A stretch of DNA of 64,000 nucleotides, taken from Marsupella aquatica (taxonomy: Eukaryota > Marchantiophyta). Position 1 is the stretch's first letter. Each line of letters starts with the position of its first letter. The position numbers and the translations under genes were made by a program. The notes beneath the pieces were generated by a model. That model saw only the letters and a program-made list of their open reading frames with translations, had not been told where the DNA came from and ran no database searches. The stretch spans positions 23,436,001 through 23,500,000 of the forward strand of contig OZ316893.1 in assembly GCA_973895155.1 (NCBI GenBank). The letters are read 5' to 3'. Positions 46,027 to 57,416 of the stretch are shown here, one piece after another.

Positions 46027-46223
46027 TGTTGTAATAGACAACTAAAGGAACACTCAAAGATACTCCAACAAGATAGATTCATTACTATTGATGAGGGGAT
46101 ATATATATCCCCTTGGTTACATGGTAGGCAAATGCCCTTATACTGGTCCTATGGTTAGGAGTTCTCATACTATGGTTAAGGGTTCTCGCCCTATGGTTAA
46201 GGGGTAAACTAGGGTTTACAACA
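46027..46223 (-). repeat. Copia 5' LTR
   Basis: Same 197-bp sequence as the left LTR. It contains the element promoter. GATATATATATCC is a palindromic TATA-like stretch in its middle. Confidence 0.96.
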
Positions 46224-46513
46224 AATCCAATATTCTTCGCAAATATTTACATGAGTTAGTTTCGGAGTTGGCGAGCGATTTTTCCGTCTTCGGAAGGTGC
46301 CTTTCCATTCGACGCATTTCGGTAAAAATTGCAAAACCACTTACTTCACAATTTATTAGCGATATAATGCGCTTCAGCTATTATATTTGCGATAGGGATA
46401 GAATCGCAAATTGCGATGCGGGTTGATTCGCAAAATATGCAAAGCGCCGCCCATCGGAAATACAAGAGCGTCGACAAAAATACCTTCGCAAAAGTGTCAA
46501 ATATGTTGTAGTG
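46224..46513 (-). repeat. CACTA right subterminal cluster and TIR
   Basis: TTCGCAA, ATCGCAAATTGCGAT and related motifs in both orientations, ending with the TIR TGTTGTAGTG. Continues the cluster at 40138-40349 across the copia insertion. Confidence 0.92.
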
Positions 46514-46516
46514 TAT

Positions 46517-46985
46517 GCGACGACGCTCTTATTTGGATGCGTTCAAAACGCGACAATCTTATTTGGGAGGGAGAGCACGGCTGGCCACGATTTCAGACCT
46601 TGGGAGAGAACGAGTACAAGCAGTGGAAGACAGACCGTAAAGCAAAGGCCATTCAGAGTTACATGACGAACATGATATATATGTACAAGAAGCTTCTCTC
46701 TTGTACTGACGAATTTGCATAGAAGCAGGTCCATGTTATCTCAGACCCCCAATCCACAACCATAATTCCCAATAATTTGTTTTTGTAATGTTGCATGCTT
46801 CACTAACAATCCATCTCACAAAATGGTGTGTTGCATTACAGCTTGAAGCGGAGGCTATTTGGACTGACACTTCAGACGAGGACCCAATTTCTGAGTCCAA
46901 TGCTGAACGCAAGGACGAGGAGCGCTTCCTTGACGATGTTGCTGTTGACATGTTTGCAATCACAACGACACAGAAGGAAACTTAG
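46517..46985 (+). pseudogene. MULE second accessory gene, 3' part
   Basis: Continues the frame cut at 30900: CDDALIWMRSKRDNLIWEGE and onward to TDEFA, stop TAG at 46720-46722. A further block from about 46842 (after a CATTACAG acceptor) codes an acidic tail LEAEAIWTDTSDEDPISES ending TQKET. The donor before it (GAAGCAG/GT) lies 6 nt after the TAG, so that TAG may be a nonsense change. Function unknown. Confidence 0.65.
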
Positions 46986-47608
46986 AGTCTGAGGAATTTC
47001 AGCATGCACAGAGTGATATTTGTGCAGGTGGAGTAGTTTTGTTTGTGACTATGTAAGAGCCATTGTAGAGTAGTGTCCAGTTGAAGTCCAACTGGTACCA
47101 TGCCTTATATACTTGGCATTTTGTACAAGTGTGTAGCCTCCCGTCGGTAGGAAACTTGTGCTACAAAATTTTGGCAACAGGTCCATTGCGCATATGCTTC
47201 ATACTCATACTCCACATAGTCTATTTTGGAAATTATAGTAAGTACGTCTTCCATTAGTGTTCCCTGTTGGTGAGCCCATTTTCAGAATAAATATATGATC
47301 CATGTTACATTGTGTCAATGAATGACACTCCGAGCACTAAGTTCCATGTAAGGCATCACTAATGGGGAATTTCATAGTGTTGCTTGGGAATGCATGTTGC
47401 TTCAGACGAAGCATCCGTTCAGTGCAAGGGCGAGGCAACATGTTCGCAAAAAGCATTGGCAGAAACTGATGGATATTATATTGACACAAGCCATAATTAA
47501 ATGACAAAGCAAATTAAAAGTCACTCAATGCTAAAAACATCCATCGCCAGAAATTAAGTATGTCAGTAAATGTTTTTTACAAAGTATTGTGACACAGCCA
47601 TAAATGCT
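46986..47608. other. MULE spacer between convergent genes
   Basis: Non-coding. It probably holds the 3' ends of the two convergent MULE genes. Confidence 0.5.
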
Positions 47609-50600
47609 CTACTCATCAACGATGGACACTACCTCCTCCAACGTATGTGTGGGTGGACAGCTTCCTGACGCGCTGAATCCTACCGAGAACGCCTGAACAA
47701 GCTCACTGAAGTTTGGTGACATGGCCCAGGCTTGGCTGGACCCAATCTGGATTTTCCCAATCGTGTCCACGGTTGACTGGCTGAGCGGCACTGTCAAGCC
47801 CAAGGGTGACTGTAAAGCTTGGGTCAGTAATTTGCTTGGCGGAAATGGTGGCGTTGCTGGGTTCTTTCTCATCCTTCTTGCCTTTGATGGGGGGGGGGGC
47901 ATTTACTTTATCGCCTACCATATGAGGGCGATTTGAGATGGCTTGGCACATGTCTGCCAAGGCGCCCATGGATTCAGACTCGAATTTAGCTTGGAAAGAT
48001 AGTTGCTTTGGCTTACGTTTGATGTGGAGTTTCTCTGGCGCATTGGGTCCACTGACCAAATTGTGCAAGTCCCCCTGCACAAATGGGGCTTCATTTTCTT
48101 TGTTTGCACAGTTTGACGCGGCCATCCCGTTGTTGGCAGCGTCATTGAACGGCACCCCCTTGCGCTTGGTTGTCCTCCTTGATCCCATCAATTTGTCGAC
48201 CCATCCTTGTTTCTTGACAGTAGTCTTGTCTATTCCTGCTGCAGCCATGAGTGCCTCACATGCCGACTCCCGCTCAAGCTTTGCCACATTAAGTTGAGCT
48301 TCTCGTTTCAACATTGACTCCATCCAATGACCAAGTTCAATGAACGCTTGTTTTGCAAGAGTCGGGTGGTATGAAATCTTCATATAACATTTGGTTATAA
48401 TTGCTTCAATTTTCTCTAGAGGCGGAGCAAATTCAATGTCCTCAGTTGCCTCGGGCTACGATGTGTCCCAAATGTCGTCATTATTTGAGCACAAAGTGAT
48501 ATTGGCAACTGCACCCGGCAATTGCGAGGTTTCGCCATGCACAACATTGAAATGGTAGTCAAGACCACTTGCAAATGACCCCATCTTTGTCCCAAGTTGA
48601 TGGAGTACTTCCAATTCAGTCATCTTCTTTGTAAACAGCAAAACTTTTATCTGCACGGACAAACAAGGCACCGTCCATAAGCGGGAGAGCATTCCCAATT
48701 GTCCCAATGTTATGGTGGCTCCAATAGAGGTGCTGTACTTACCTGATGTTTGCAGGCGTTTCCCTGAAGCGAATAGCCACATGTACAATGACAAGCGTCT
48801 TTGTCCCAGTCAGTAACAAGGTGCTCCTTTGTGGCCAAATTTTTGGAAGAGGTGCTTCGAACGCATGCACATTGGGCCAGCCCGCACTGAAAGATTTGTA
48901 CAAAATCATCTGGGATTGCCTTGGCCCTATTCAGAGACTTATGCACATGGCCTTCAATTGTCTTGTTCCTGATACATCCCTGGAATTTCTTGGGACCAAT
49001 ACACCAGTAATGATTCTCCAGCACCCTCAAACAACCTAGCAGCCATGGTATCTAGATCGACCTGTAATGCTATACCTGCCGGCCTTTAACTCCATCTTCA
49101 GAGTGTGATGCCAACGCTCGATACCACCATTTGTATTCTGGTTAGCATGACGGTATGCTCTCAACTTTATTGCCCAACTGCAAACCTTCCCGTGCCATTC
49201 TCTTCTATAATAGGCAACAAACACAGGTTGGGAGTGTATCCATCGATCCATGAAGGCTTGAGACTCTTCAGTGATGTCTGTACAAAAACACAATTCTTTC
49301 AGCACTGTACATATGAAGAGGCAAAGTGCACAACTGCAACCTGTCATCAATGGGACCAATGTGTATGAGCGCGATTGTACAGGAAACTCACCAGTGACAT
49401 CACTATTTGAATACATGATTGCTCCCAAATCCGAATTTATTTGGGCTTTGGCGAATGGACAAAACACCTTCGATATAATATTTTTTGTCCACGCTCTTCG
49501 AACGTGCCATGTACAATAGGTGATATGCACATTCGGGAATACTTGCCTGTAAACATGACATATTAATATTCAGTTTGTCTGTCACTCAGTGTGTGCATGT
49601 AGCAGTCTAACATCGAATAGCGAGTCTGGATGTAGCAATTATGAACACATTAATATGAATATGGGATTTTTGTACCTGATGGCAAGTTGCTCCTCGTCTG
49701 CTACATCCACAATCCAGCAGTTAGGAGTCCAAGGGACTGGCAAATTGACTTGTAACCTTTGGGTATTTGCACAATCCTTCAAGGCGGTCAACACCTGGCT
49801 CACTTGCAGTGCTTTGTACATTTGCAACAGAGCAAATGCTACAGGAATAGCATTCTGGAATCTGTCGAAAACAACGACCGTGTAAAATGGGAACTGCCAA
49901 ATATACACAACTGACGTTAATTAGTTCTTATTACATAAGCATGTTGTGGTGTCAATGATGTGATGATGAGTAAGGATTGAAGGCAAAGGAGAAACACGTA
50001 AGGCAACACTCCTTACACCAAGGTGGTTGGTGCCAAAAGTAGCATCGAATGCTACTGGTCCATCGTGCCCGAGTTCCGCTAGCTTCTTCTGTTGCTAAGG
50101 AGATGACCACATGAGAATGAAAGGCTGATTTTCAGATGTGATTTGTGGTTGATATAATAGAACTTGCTCCTCGTTTTGAAGGACCCACATTTTAGTGGCT
50201 TGAGCTTTGTCAGAGCAGTAATCTGGTTACCGTCGTCTCATAGAATCCCTCACTGTTTGCACATCTCTTGGCGTCAGTTGCATATCCCTGGACATGATGA
50301 CATCGGCATCTTCATCTGGGTGTTCTTTCCGCCATCTTGTAAGAATTTCTTCAAAGTGGGCATCAACAATTGCCCGGGCAGTCAACCCTGCCCGAAAGTA
50401 CCGCTCAATTTTGCGACGTAGCTTCAATGATATTCTTGGCGCAATGTGTGCATTTGCCTAGAAAGCTGTGGGGTCTTGGAGGCCATGGCAGACCTTGTTC
50501 TCCCTATCCAGATGCTCTTTGCGTATCCATTTTAGCATCACAGCCCCTGGGCGGTCCTCGTATTTAGTGCAAGTGAAGGAGCATCTACAACCGCGATGTA

Positions 50601-51293
50601 TAGACATGCCTGCAAAAACAGAATATATGGATCATGGGAACAAAATAAATAGGCATACTAAAATACTAGGATGCGATAAAGTGAGTATGAGTGCGCTGCA
50701 GCAACAATCACCAAAGGGGTAAAGAGTAAAAAAAATTACCTGTCACTATTTTTCTCTTGAGGAACACCGTTCCCTCCTTGGATTTAAGATTCTTAGGGAC
50801 TTTCGTTGATTTCCAACCTTGATAGTCTTCCGGGCCAAAACAACAACAGTACAGAGTTGTGGTCTTCACCAAAGGCCCAGTTTTGTAAATACGGTTCTCT
50901 AGCATTTGTCGGGTGGCAAATTGTGTATGACAATCCTGCCTCATGTTCTCGCCCCATATGAAATCCAAGCATAATTGCTCTTGGATCCATACCACTGAAG
51001 AGCAGTGTACTCAAATTCCCGTGGAGGAGGAATCTGGATGTTATCGCATTTGGCGTATTTGGAGCGGCTTTTGCGCAAAGAGGGCAATTTTCATGGCAAC
51101 TCAAAATTGTTAGAATGTACATCATGAACATCATCATCGATATTGAGGCCACGCAATTCATCCAAGAAACATCTAGGGCATCTGGATCACCGTTCGCAAC
51201 TGGCACAGGCGGAGCATGTTGTGGCTTGAAAGCATTGAGGTGAGCTTCCAAGTGTGCAAGATCAAACACAGAAGTTGGATTAAAATTGGACAT
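47609..51293 (-). pseudogene. MULE transposase with SWIM zinc finger, degenerate
   Basis: Cut-and-paste transposase of the MULE. Read leftward: N-terminal region from Met at 51293 (SNFNPTSVFDLAHLEAHL); an FAR1-like Cys region (CRCSFTCTKYEDRPGA, HLDRENKVCHG, 50610-50470); LKLRRKIERYFRAGLTARA; the DDE core with VVVFDRFQNAIPVAFALL (about 49880), WTPNCWIVDVADEEQLAIR (about 49710), CTWHVRRAW (about 49510) and NGGIERWHHTLK (about 49110); SWIM motif CHCTCGYSLQGNACKHQ (about 48790-48740); and a C-terminal tail to 47609. It is spread over several frames. Some breaks are introns, but TAG at 50458-50460 and a frame change near 49020 (TTTGAGG) look like damage. Confidence 0.8.
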
Positions 51294-51525
51294 GACAGCA
51301 ATCCTGAGGTTACGCACGAGACAAACACAAGGTGGCAGATTGCACGAGGCAAACGGAAATTCGGTAATTGCACGACATTCCACTCCATTCCTGACTACAT
51401 AATGAACTGCCAGGGAATGGAATGTGCACAGGTTAGGTTCCCCCGATGACAGTACATCCCGCTCAAACATTTCAAAGCGTATTGACACACAATTTTGAAT
51501 GCGTAGAAGGGGAGTAAGTATGAGA

Positions 51526-51806
51526 GATACGGCCATTCCCGGGCATTGAGCGAGCCGACCCAAGAAGAGGGATGGTTGCCGGTCGCGCAGAAGTGGCCCG
51601 GCACCGGTGGCCAAACTTGGGGGCTCGGTCCTGCCTTTCAGGGGAGGTGGCTTGGGCCAATGGTCCGGGAGGGACAGTCTGCCCGAACTGTCCCCAAACT
51701 GCCCAAGACGCTAATAAGGATTAATAAGGTGTAACCCGCAGAGCCTGACTGTCAATGGGCAATGTCGATGCATTAATGTGCATCGATATTGCCAATCGTG
51801 CTGAAT
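51526..51806 (-). repeat. MULE right terminal inverted repeat
   Basis: Inverse of 27098-27396, lacking ~18 bp. Includes the hairpin CGATGCATTAATGTGCATCG at 51766-51785. The transposase gene is transcribed inward from it. Confidence 0.92.
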
Positions 51807-52060
51807 TACGAACTGATGTCTATTTAATCACATGTGGCATGAGGTCATATCCTCATCCATTGGGAGGACTCCCCCGGTAGATTCTATTTCTGAGCACTTT
51901 ACTTTTATCTCCATGACCACACATCTATACGCATGGTGAACACAAAATGAAATCCTTTTCTTGTGAAAACAAAATTCTTTTATCATGAAAACGATAAAAA
52001 ATCTAGTAATGCGTTCACCTGTATTAGAAACCTGAGAGGAGGCAATGTAGGAATTGGAAA
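51807..52060. other. Continuation of duplicate B beyond the MULE
   Basis: Similar to 22785-23020 of duplicate A: GAACTGAT, CACATGTGGCATG, CATATCCTC, ACCACACATCTAT, GCGTTCACC and GAGAGGAGGCAATGT in order. This proves the MULE entered an existing duplicated unit. Confidence 0.85.
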
Positions 52061-53790
52061 TTGTAATTGCAATGTAGGAATTGGAAATTTATGAGCCCAA
52101 GAATATGGAAATGTGGGATAATTGTCATTAAGTTGTGAGAGGTTTTATACATGGAACCACGTCCCCTTGGTGACCCGGTCAAGTCAAATAAGAATATCAT
52201 GTATTCTCTCATACCACATATTCACTCCTATGTGCCTATTGCATAACTCACCTCATAGTCTAGTTTAAATCATTCGCTTTGGATGGTGACCTACCACTTT
52301 GGACAACGGCCTACCAAACCTTTTCTAATACTCCCACTTTAGAGACTAAAGTAGGACCCTAATAAAACCCTAACATTTTTCTCAAATAAATGTGCTTAAT
52401 TGTCCTTTGGAATAGTTCTGGTTTACCATGAAGTAAGGTATATAACTAGTTTGAAACTCTGGAAAGCTAGAATTCCTGCCTGCGTGCTTGTTAATTAGAT
52501 CGATGAAATCTAAATCTCATCAAAGTAGAAAAGAAATGTTGGAGCAGACCCAAGATTTGGAATACTTCAACAATAAATATATCTGGAATTGCCAAAATTA
52601 AATCAAACAACAACCTCTCTGCTATCTCTAAACCCAAAGACAAAGTGGGAGAGGACTCAAGATCTCAAGTATTTGGATGAGAATGTCGCTGCCATTTCAT
52701 CAATGAAACAATAGATTACTTCTATGTCACCGCTTTCAACTAGCTTCCTACTACAGTGAGATTGAATATCAATGTGCTTGCTCCTATTGTGAAGCCGAGA
52801 TGCTTCAAGCAAGCTAAAAGCACTTTGGTGATCACAATGAATGACGGCTCTTGCTTGCTGATGATGCAAGTCTCCAAGAAATCTTTTCAAGGTTCCACAC
52901 TATCTTAGTGCATGCCTTTGATAAGACCATGTATTCTGCTTCGGTGCTAGACAAGGCTACAATTTTTTCCTTTTTGCTTGCCCAATTCACTATTGCATTT
53001 GAGAGCATGAAGCAGTAAGCAGAGGTTGATCTTGTTGTGTCAATATCTCCTTCCCAATCAGCATCAGTATATCCATGTAAAGGAATCAAAGATTTTGATC
53101 TTTTATACACCAAACCCATACTTGATGTGCCTTTCAAGTATCAAAAAATCCGTTTCACAGTCACCCAATGCTTTGCACCGGGATTGGACATGAATTGTGT
53201 CAATGACCCAACTGCATAGAAAAAGTCAAGCTTTTTGCATATCATAGCCCACATGAGGCTTCCAACTGCATTTTGGTATGAAATATAGCCTCCATTTGCA
53301 ACTTTTCATCTTTAGTTTGTGGGCTATCCTCCTTGCTTAGCTTTAAGCCTGACTCAACTGGAGTATGTACCACCTTGCAATTCTCCATGTTGAAAGTGCT
53401 TAATTTGTCCAAGATGTATCTCTCTTGAGACATCTTGAGCCAACCCTCTATTTTGTTGCGAGAGATTTCCATACCATGACAATTATGTATATTGTCTGAG
53501 TCACTTATCTTGAATTCCTTCATGAGTGCCCGCATGAGTGTCTTTTTGACTTTAGCTAACATGTTGGTGTCATTGCTTGCAAGTATGCAATCATCAACAT
53601 ATAGAGCTAATATCACCAAATTTTCCTCCTGACTCATAATAGTACACATTTGAGTCAACTATGCACTTTCTAAAGCCAATGCTTAACAAGAAAGTGTCAA
53701 TCCCCTTATACCACAACCTAGAGGATTGCTTGAGGCCATATAATGCCCTCAATAGGAGGCAAGCCATACCATTTCAAGGTCAACAATTTT
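52061..53790 (-). mobile_element. Truncated Ty1/copia remnant (RT, RNase H, 3' end)
   Basis: Minus-strand RT pieces ALYGLKQSSRLWYKGID (about 53740), LALYVDDCILASNDTN (about 53600) and RNase H LHGYTDADWEGDIDTTRSTS (about 53070), with frame changes between them. The tract CTCTAAAGTGGGAG (52331-52344) followed by TATTAGAAAAGG looks like a PPT and LTR start. Everything upstream of RT is missing. Unrelated at the sequence level to the intact copia at 40-46 kb. Confidence 0.82.
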
Positions 53791-55689
53791 CTCCAACCAC
53801 TTCCAACATAGTGACGGACCAAACGGGAAGTGTGACCACCCAACAAGAAGTGTGTTTTGGATTTTGCCAAAAATGGCAAAAAATCCCATAAATTTATCTA
53901 AAAAACATGAATTTTAGTAAGAATCTGAAATTGGATCCAACATCGGATTCCAACTCGAGATACTTTCTAACCAAAACTGGCAAATCTCTATAATTTCTAA
54001 TTTCTAACACTTCATCTCTAAAATTAGGAAAAACTTTGAAACGCCTATAGCAACTAGTCCTCTCTCTTGTCACACCATTTTAGGTAGTGTTAGAGTGTAT
54101 CGTACTATCTAGATCCGTATGTTTGGTATGTGTGCTATATGAGCCAATAAGGTTCTGTTAGGTTTGTGTGAGAGAGTAGTTCTCTCTTGTGAGGCATTGA
54201 AAGGTTATCTTTCAATGTTGAGCCTTGGAGAGGGGAGCTTGTGTGGTGGCTATGGTGGCTGAGAGCTCTCTCTATGTAGCGTGGATTCCTTGAGTGCAAG
54301 GTGCGTTGGCTCGACATATGTGTGTGATCGGATCGGACGGGATTGAGTGCATATTGTTGGCGTCGATTGTTGTTTGGATTCTATTGAGATTACATTGAAA
54401 GATCAGATGCAAACTCTGTTGTGCGGACTGTGCAAACAGAAGTTTGATACATATTGATTGAATTGGCAACGGCTCGTGGAAATCGTTTGAAGCTATTGAG
54501 TGGATCCATGGTAGCTTGGATTGTACTAAATAGATTGTTAGTATTTCAATCTGCTGCTGTTTGTGTCTTGTTGCCGAGCTGTTTTGAGAAGAGAAATTGC
54601 AGATCGCTCATTGTTTCGCCATATCTGTAAGGAGACTATATTGATCTGGGCACATGATGCTGCTGTTGAATGGGTAGCCAACTTTGAATGTTGTTTTTCG
54701 TGAAGGAAAGCACTTTGCAAATGTTTGCAAATCATTGAGTAGACGTTGGGCAGGCGCAGGTGAAGCGAGGGGTTGCTGCCAAACCCGAAGTTTCATGAAA
54801 GGGCCAAAGTCTATCTGCGTTTTTCATAAAGGAAATGACTCGCAAATATTGCCAAATTTGTGAGGGCTGCAATCCGTAGATTCGGTTCGACAGGGCACTG
54901 CATTGACGCAATAGGCTGTCCGCTGCATTTCCGTGAAGGAAACTCAAGGCCGAAGTGTGGATGTTGCCGAATCTGGAAGTTGAGTCCGGAGTAGCGGGCG
55001 TGAAGGGCTCATCTCAGCGTTTTGAGGCTTCGAGGCAACTTGTGGTTACTCGGGACATGAGGGCGAAGCAAGAGCAGGCGGGCGAGCAAGCCAGCAGCAA
55101 GCCTGGTACGTGAGGAGAATTGCAAATGCTACCATTTTGGAGTGACAGATTTGGTGCATAATGACAAGTGAGAGGTCACCCATCCCAAAGTTATTCCTCC
55201 CCTCATGAGCTTAACTAGCAAGTTCCTATGTGGTGCATTGTACATGCTTCCTTACACACTTGGTGTCTAAGGAATGAGGCCCTAGGGGTTTTATGCACTT
55301 TTGAATTCATCTAGCTACTCTATTTGAACTGTGATGGATTCTTGAATATTTGACGCGAGATTCTTGAGGCCTATTATGAAGGCCCTACATTGAACTATAT
55401 GAACATTATTTTCACGTATTTTTGATTGATGTGGAGAGTTGTGGTAAATCCGCTTCTTGTTGTTGGATCCTCTCCACACATGCTTCCTACCCATGCGCCA
55501 TGTTTGTGTTGTGTGGCCGGGCGCTTGATTCCAGAGGAGTGATTTGCAACCGAACACTCTAGCTGTGCTATGTATTTCTCTCATGGTGATGTTGGAGTGA
55601 TGCCCAACACACCATGGTGAGTGCTTGTGGTGTTGGCAGGGACATATTGCCCTTAGAGTTAGCACATAGATTAGGTTAGGTTGATCACC
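53791..55689. other. Probable 5' LTR/leader region of the gypsy-like element
   Basis: No coding. It lies directly before a gag start and after a sharp end to the copia remnant. LTR borders and primer site could not be fixed because no second copy lies in the window. Confidence 0.35.
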
Positions 55690-56083
55690 ATGGATTCTTC
55701 TGGTGCTGCTAGGCTACCCGATGGACGATGGACCGGTTTCACTCGGAGTGGGGCGCAGTTTCAGCCAGTGGCATTGGTAGCAGTCAGCGGTGCAGCTTCA
55801 GACAATGATTCCGATGAGGACTTAGTGACCAATTCTCCTCGTCATCAGGTGGTTGCACCTTTGTTGTGGGATATGGAAGAGATGTACGGGGCTACAAAGG
55901 GCCCACGACGATACTCTGGTGTAGTTGTCATGATTGATATGGTGTCACCTGCTTATCAAATGACTAACACAACAAACACCACATGGTTCCACTAAAAATT
56001 GTTTGTATCGTATGACGGGGACGTGGAGGGACGCTATATGGATCAATTTCATACTAAGGATGAGTAGATTCGTTTTCGCTTCC
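55690..56083 (+). pseudogene. Gag N-terminal part of the gypsy-like element
   Basis: Starts MDSSGAARLPDGRWTGFTRS and includes an acidic stretch (SDNDSDEDLV). Stop at 55993-55995, but the same frame then reads KLFVSYDGDVEGRYMDQF, typical of the gag stretch preceding the capsid core. It is cut by the insertion at 56084-56089. Confidence 0.6.
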
Positions 56084-56088
56084 GGAAA

Positions 56089-56763
56089 TGTATTTTTTGA
56101 TCAAGTCTACCGACTATACGTAATTTGCTTTTGATCAAGTCCCGTGGACTACCTTGCTTCTACTCCTCCTGGCCTTTGGCAAAGTGCTGTCACCACTCTC
56201 CCACTCACAGGGTCGACCAAGCCATGTAAGTTTCTCTAAATACTCATACTAAGGGAAGAACACAATCGTGCAACCAAGAGAGGGAACAACACACAAGAAG
56301 TCATGAAAATCCAACCGAATCCATATCTATTAGTGGCCAAGGTAACACATTGCATGGGCAACCCGGTCTCCTATCGTCTACCCAACTCCTATCTCACGGG
56401 ACAATGCGCCTCTCCACCTCAATACTCCGGATCAATTCCCTACTCTTGTTGAAGGCTAATCCTCACAAAAACAACACTAGACTGAGTTCCCCCTTGCTCC
56501 TACCGGGGGCTGCTGGTTAAATACTGAAAACAACAATACGTGAACACACAAGCCCTAGGGTGTGGCGGCGGTCACTGCCCTGGCTGGCCGCCATCCATTG
56601 GCGGCGCCGCTAACCTAAAAGTTTCTACACATGCGGCACACACATGCACCCCTAATCCTATTGCTACCTAAGTGAGGCCAACGGTGCCTTCGTCGGCCAT
56701 CACATCACCTAAACCAAACTAAACTAAGTCCTATATGAGTAGGCCATGGCCTACCTTCCAACA
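56089..56763 (-). repeat. 675-bp LTR of a second, nested retroelement
   Basis: On the minus strand it starts TGTTGGAAGG and ends ATACA (TG...CA), preceded by a purine-rich AGTAGTGGGAGG. These are the marks of a 3' LTR with its PPT. GGAAA (56084-56088) would be the left target duplication. No matching second LTR was found near 60.4 kb, so the other end seems deleted or diverged. Confidence 0.6.
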
Positions 56764-57416
56764 CCTCCCACTACTCTGGCCATGGAAATAGCCGAAAGTC
56801 GAAGTTGATCGAAATCTGGTCCTGAGAAATTTTATGAGTAGCCACGGCCATCCTGATCGTAACCCTGAAAACGGCTCCCAAAACGGACATCAGACGCCCG
56901 AGATATGGCCTACCGAGTCCCAAACTCTAACCTGGCCACTACCGCGTCCAAATAGTCCGTACGGTCCCGGCCTCCCATCACGACATCAAAATGAAGTACC
57001 CTGGCCATGGCCACATGCCCTGACTTGGCCGGGTCACTTTCCTGAAGGTTGTACGGACGTCCGTACGGCGTCGGACCCTAATTCTTCACCAAAATGTTCC
57101 GGTCCGTATCTCTCTCATTTTAACTCCGTTTGAGGCGTGTCTTACATCGTTAGATTCAGCTCGACGAGCTCCTTCCAATAAGCCCATGATTTGGCCAGTT
57201 GGACATGTGCCCAAAACCAACCTCCGTACGGTCAACCTCCGTACCACTACTCATCCTCCTCGGACTCACTTACGGTGCCGGGGCTCCATCCCCGAGAGTC
57301 ATCACTGGCCTCACTGCCCCCTGGGTAGATGCAACACCTCCTCCCCTACTCTTCCCCGGGGTTGCCCTTCCCAACGTTTGGCCCGAGGTTCCTTGCTTCC
57401 GTAATGCCGCCAAAGC
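56764..57416. other. 3' untranslated part of the nested element
   Basis: GC-rich with repeated GTACGG (e.g. 56959, 57051, 57062, 57227, 57239). No supported gene. Confidence 0.5.

Larger units (their letters stand above)
40350..46223 (-). mobile_element. Ty1/copia LTR retrotransposon, 5.87 kb, recent insertion
   Basis: LTRs at 40350-40546 and 46027-46223 (197 bp each) appear identical by eye, start TGTTGTAATAG and end TTTACAACA on the plus strand. TSD AATCC at 40345-40349 and 46224-46228. Coding runs on the minus strand, so the 5' LTR is the right one. Domain order gag, protease, integrase, reverse transcriptase, RNase H marks copia. Structurally complete, with a single frame change between integrase and RT. 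Confidence 0.97.
30901..46513. mobile_element. CACTA (En/Spm) transposon carrying a SET-domain gene, 15.6 kb with nested copia
   Basis: Ends are CACTACAACA (30901-30910) and its perfect inverse TGTTGTAGTG (46504-46513). Both then lead, after a few differing bases, into CTTTTGCGAA. The 3-bp target duplication TAT flanks it (30898-30900 and 46514-46516). Both ends are packed with TTTGCGAA-type subterminal motifs. Contents from the left: tnpA-like gene (-), SET gene (+), TNP2 transposase (+), copia insertion. Without the copia it is about 9.7 kb. The transposase and tnpA-like genes have in-frame stops, so this copy would depend on another for movement. Confidence 0.96.
27098..51806. mobile_element. 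Mutator-like (MULE) transposon with long TIRs, 24.7 kb including nested insertions
   Basis: Terminal inverted repeats at 27098-27396 and 51526-51806 are about 90% identical. The element is flanked by the direct repeat TACGAACT (27090-27097 and 51807-51814). Counting one more base each side gives a 9-bp site with one mismatch, the usual MULE size. A SWIM-type transposase gene runs leftward from the right end and one or two accessory genes run rightward from the left end. This convergent layout is as in maize MuDR. Without the nested CACTA it would be about 9.1 kb. The transposase and accessory frames contain stops and shifts, so this copy looks inactive. Confidence 0.9.

Noticed and set aside
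27090-51814. Assignment of the outer element to hAT because of an 8-bp TSD
   Set aside because: The SWIM-type transposase, ~290-bp TIRs and convergent genes are MULE features. hAT elements have short TIRs and a BED/hATC transposase.
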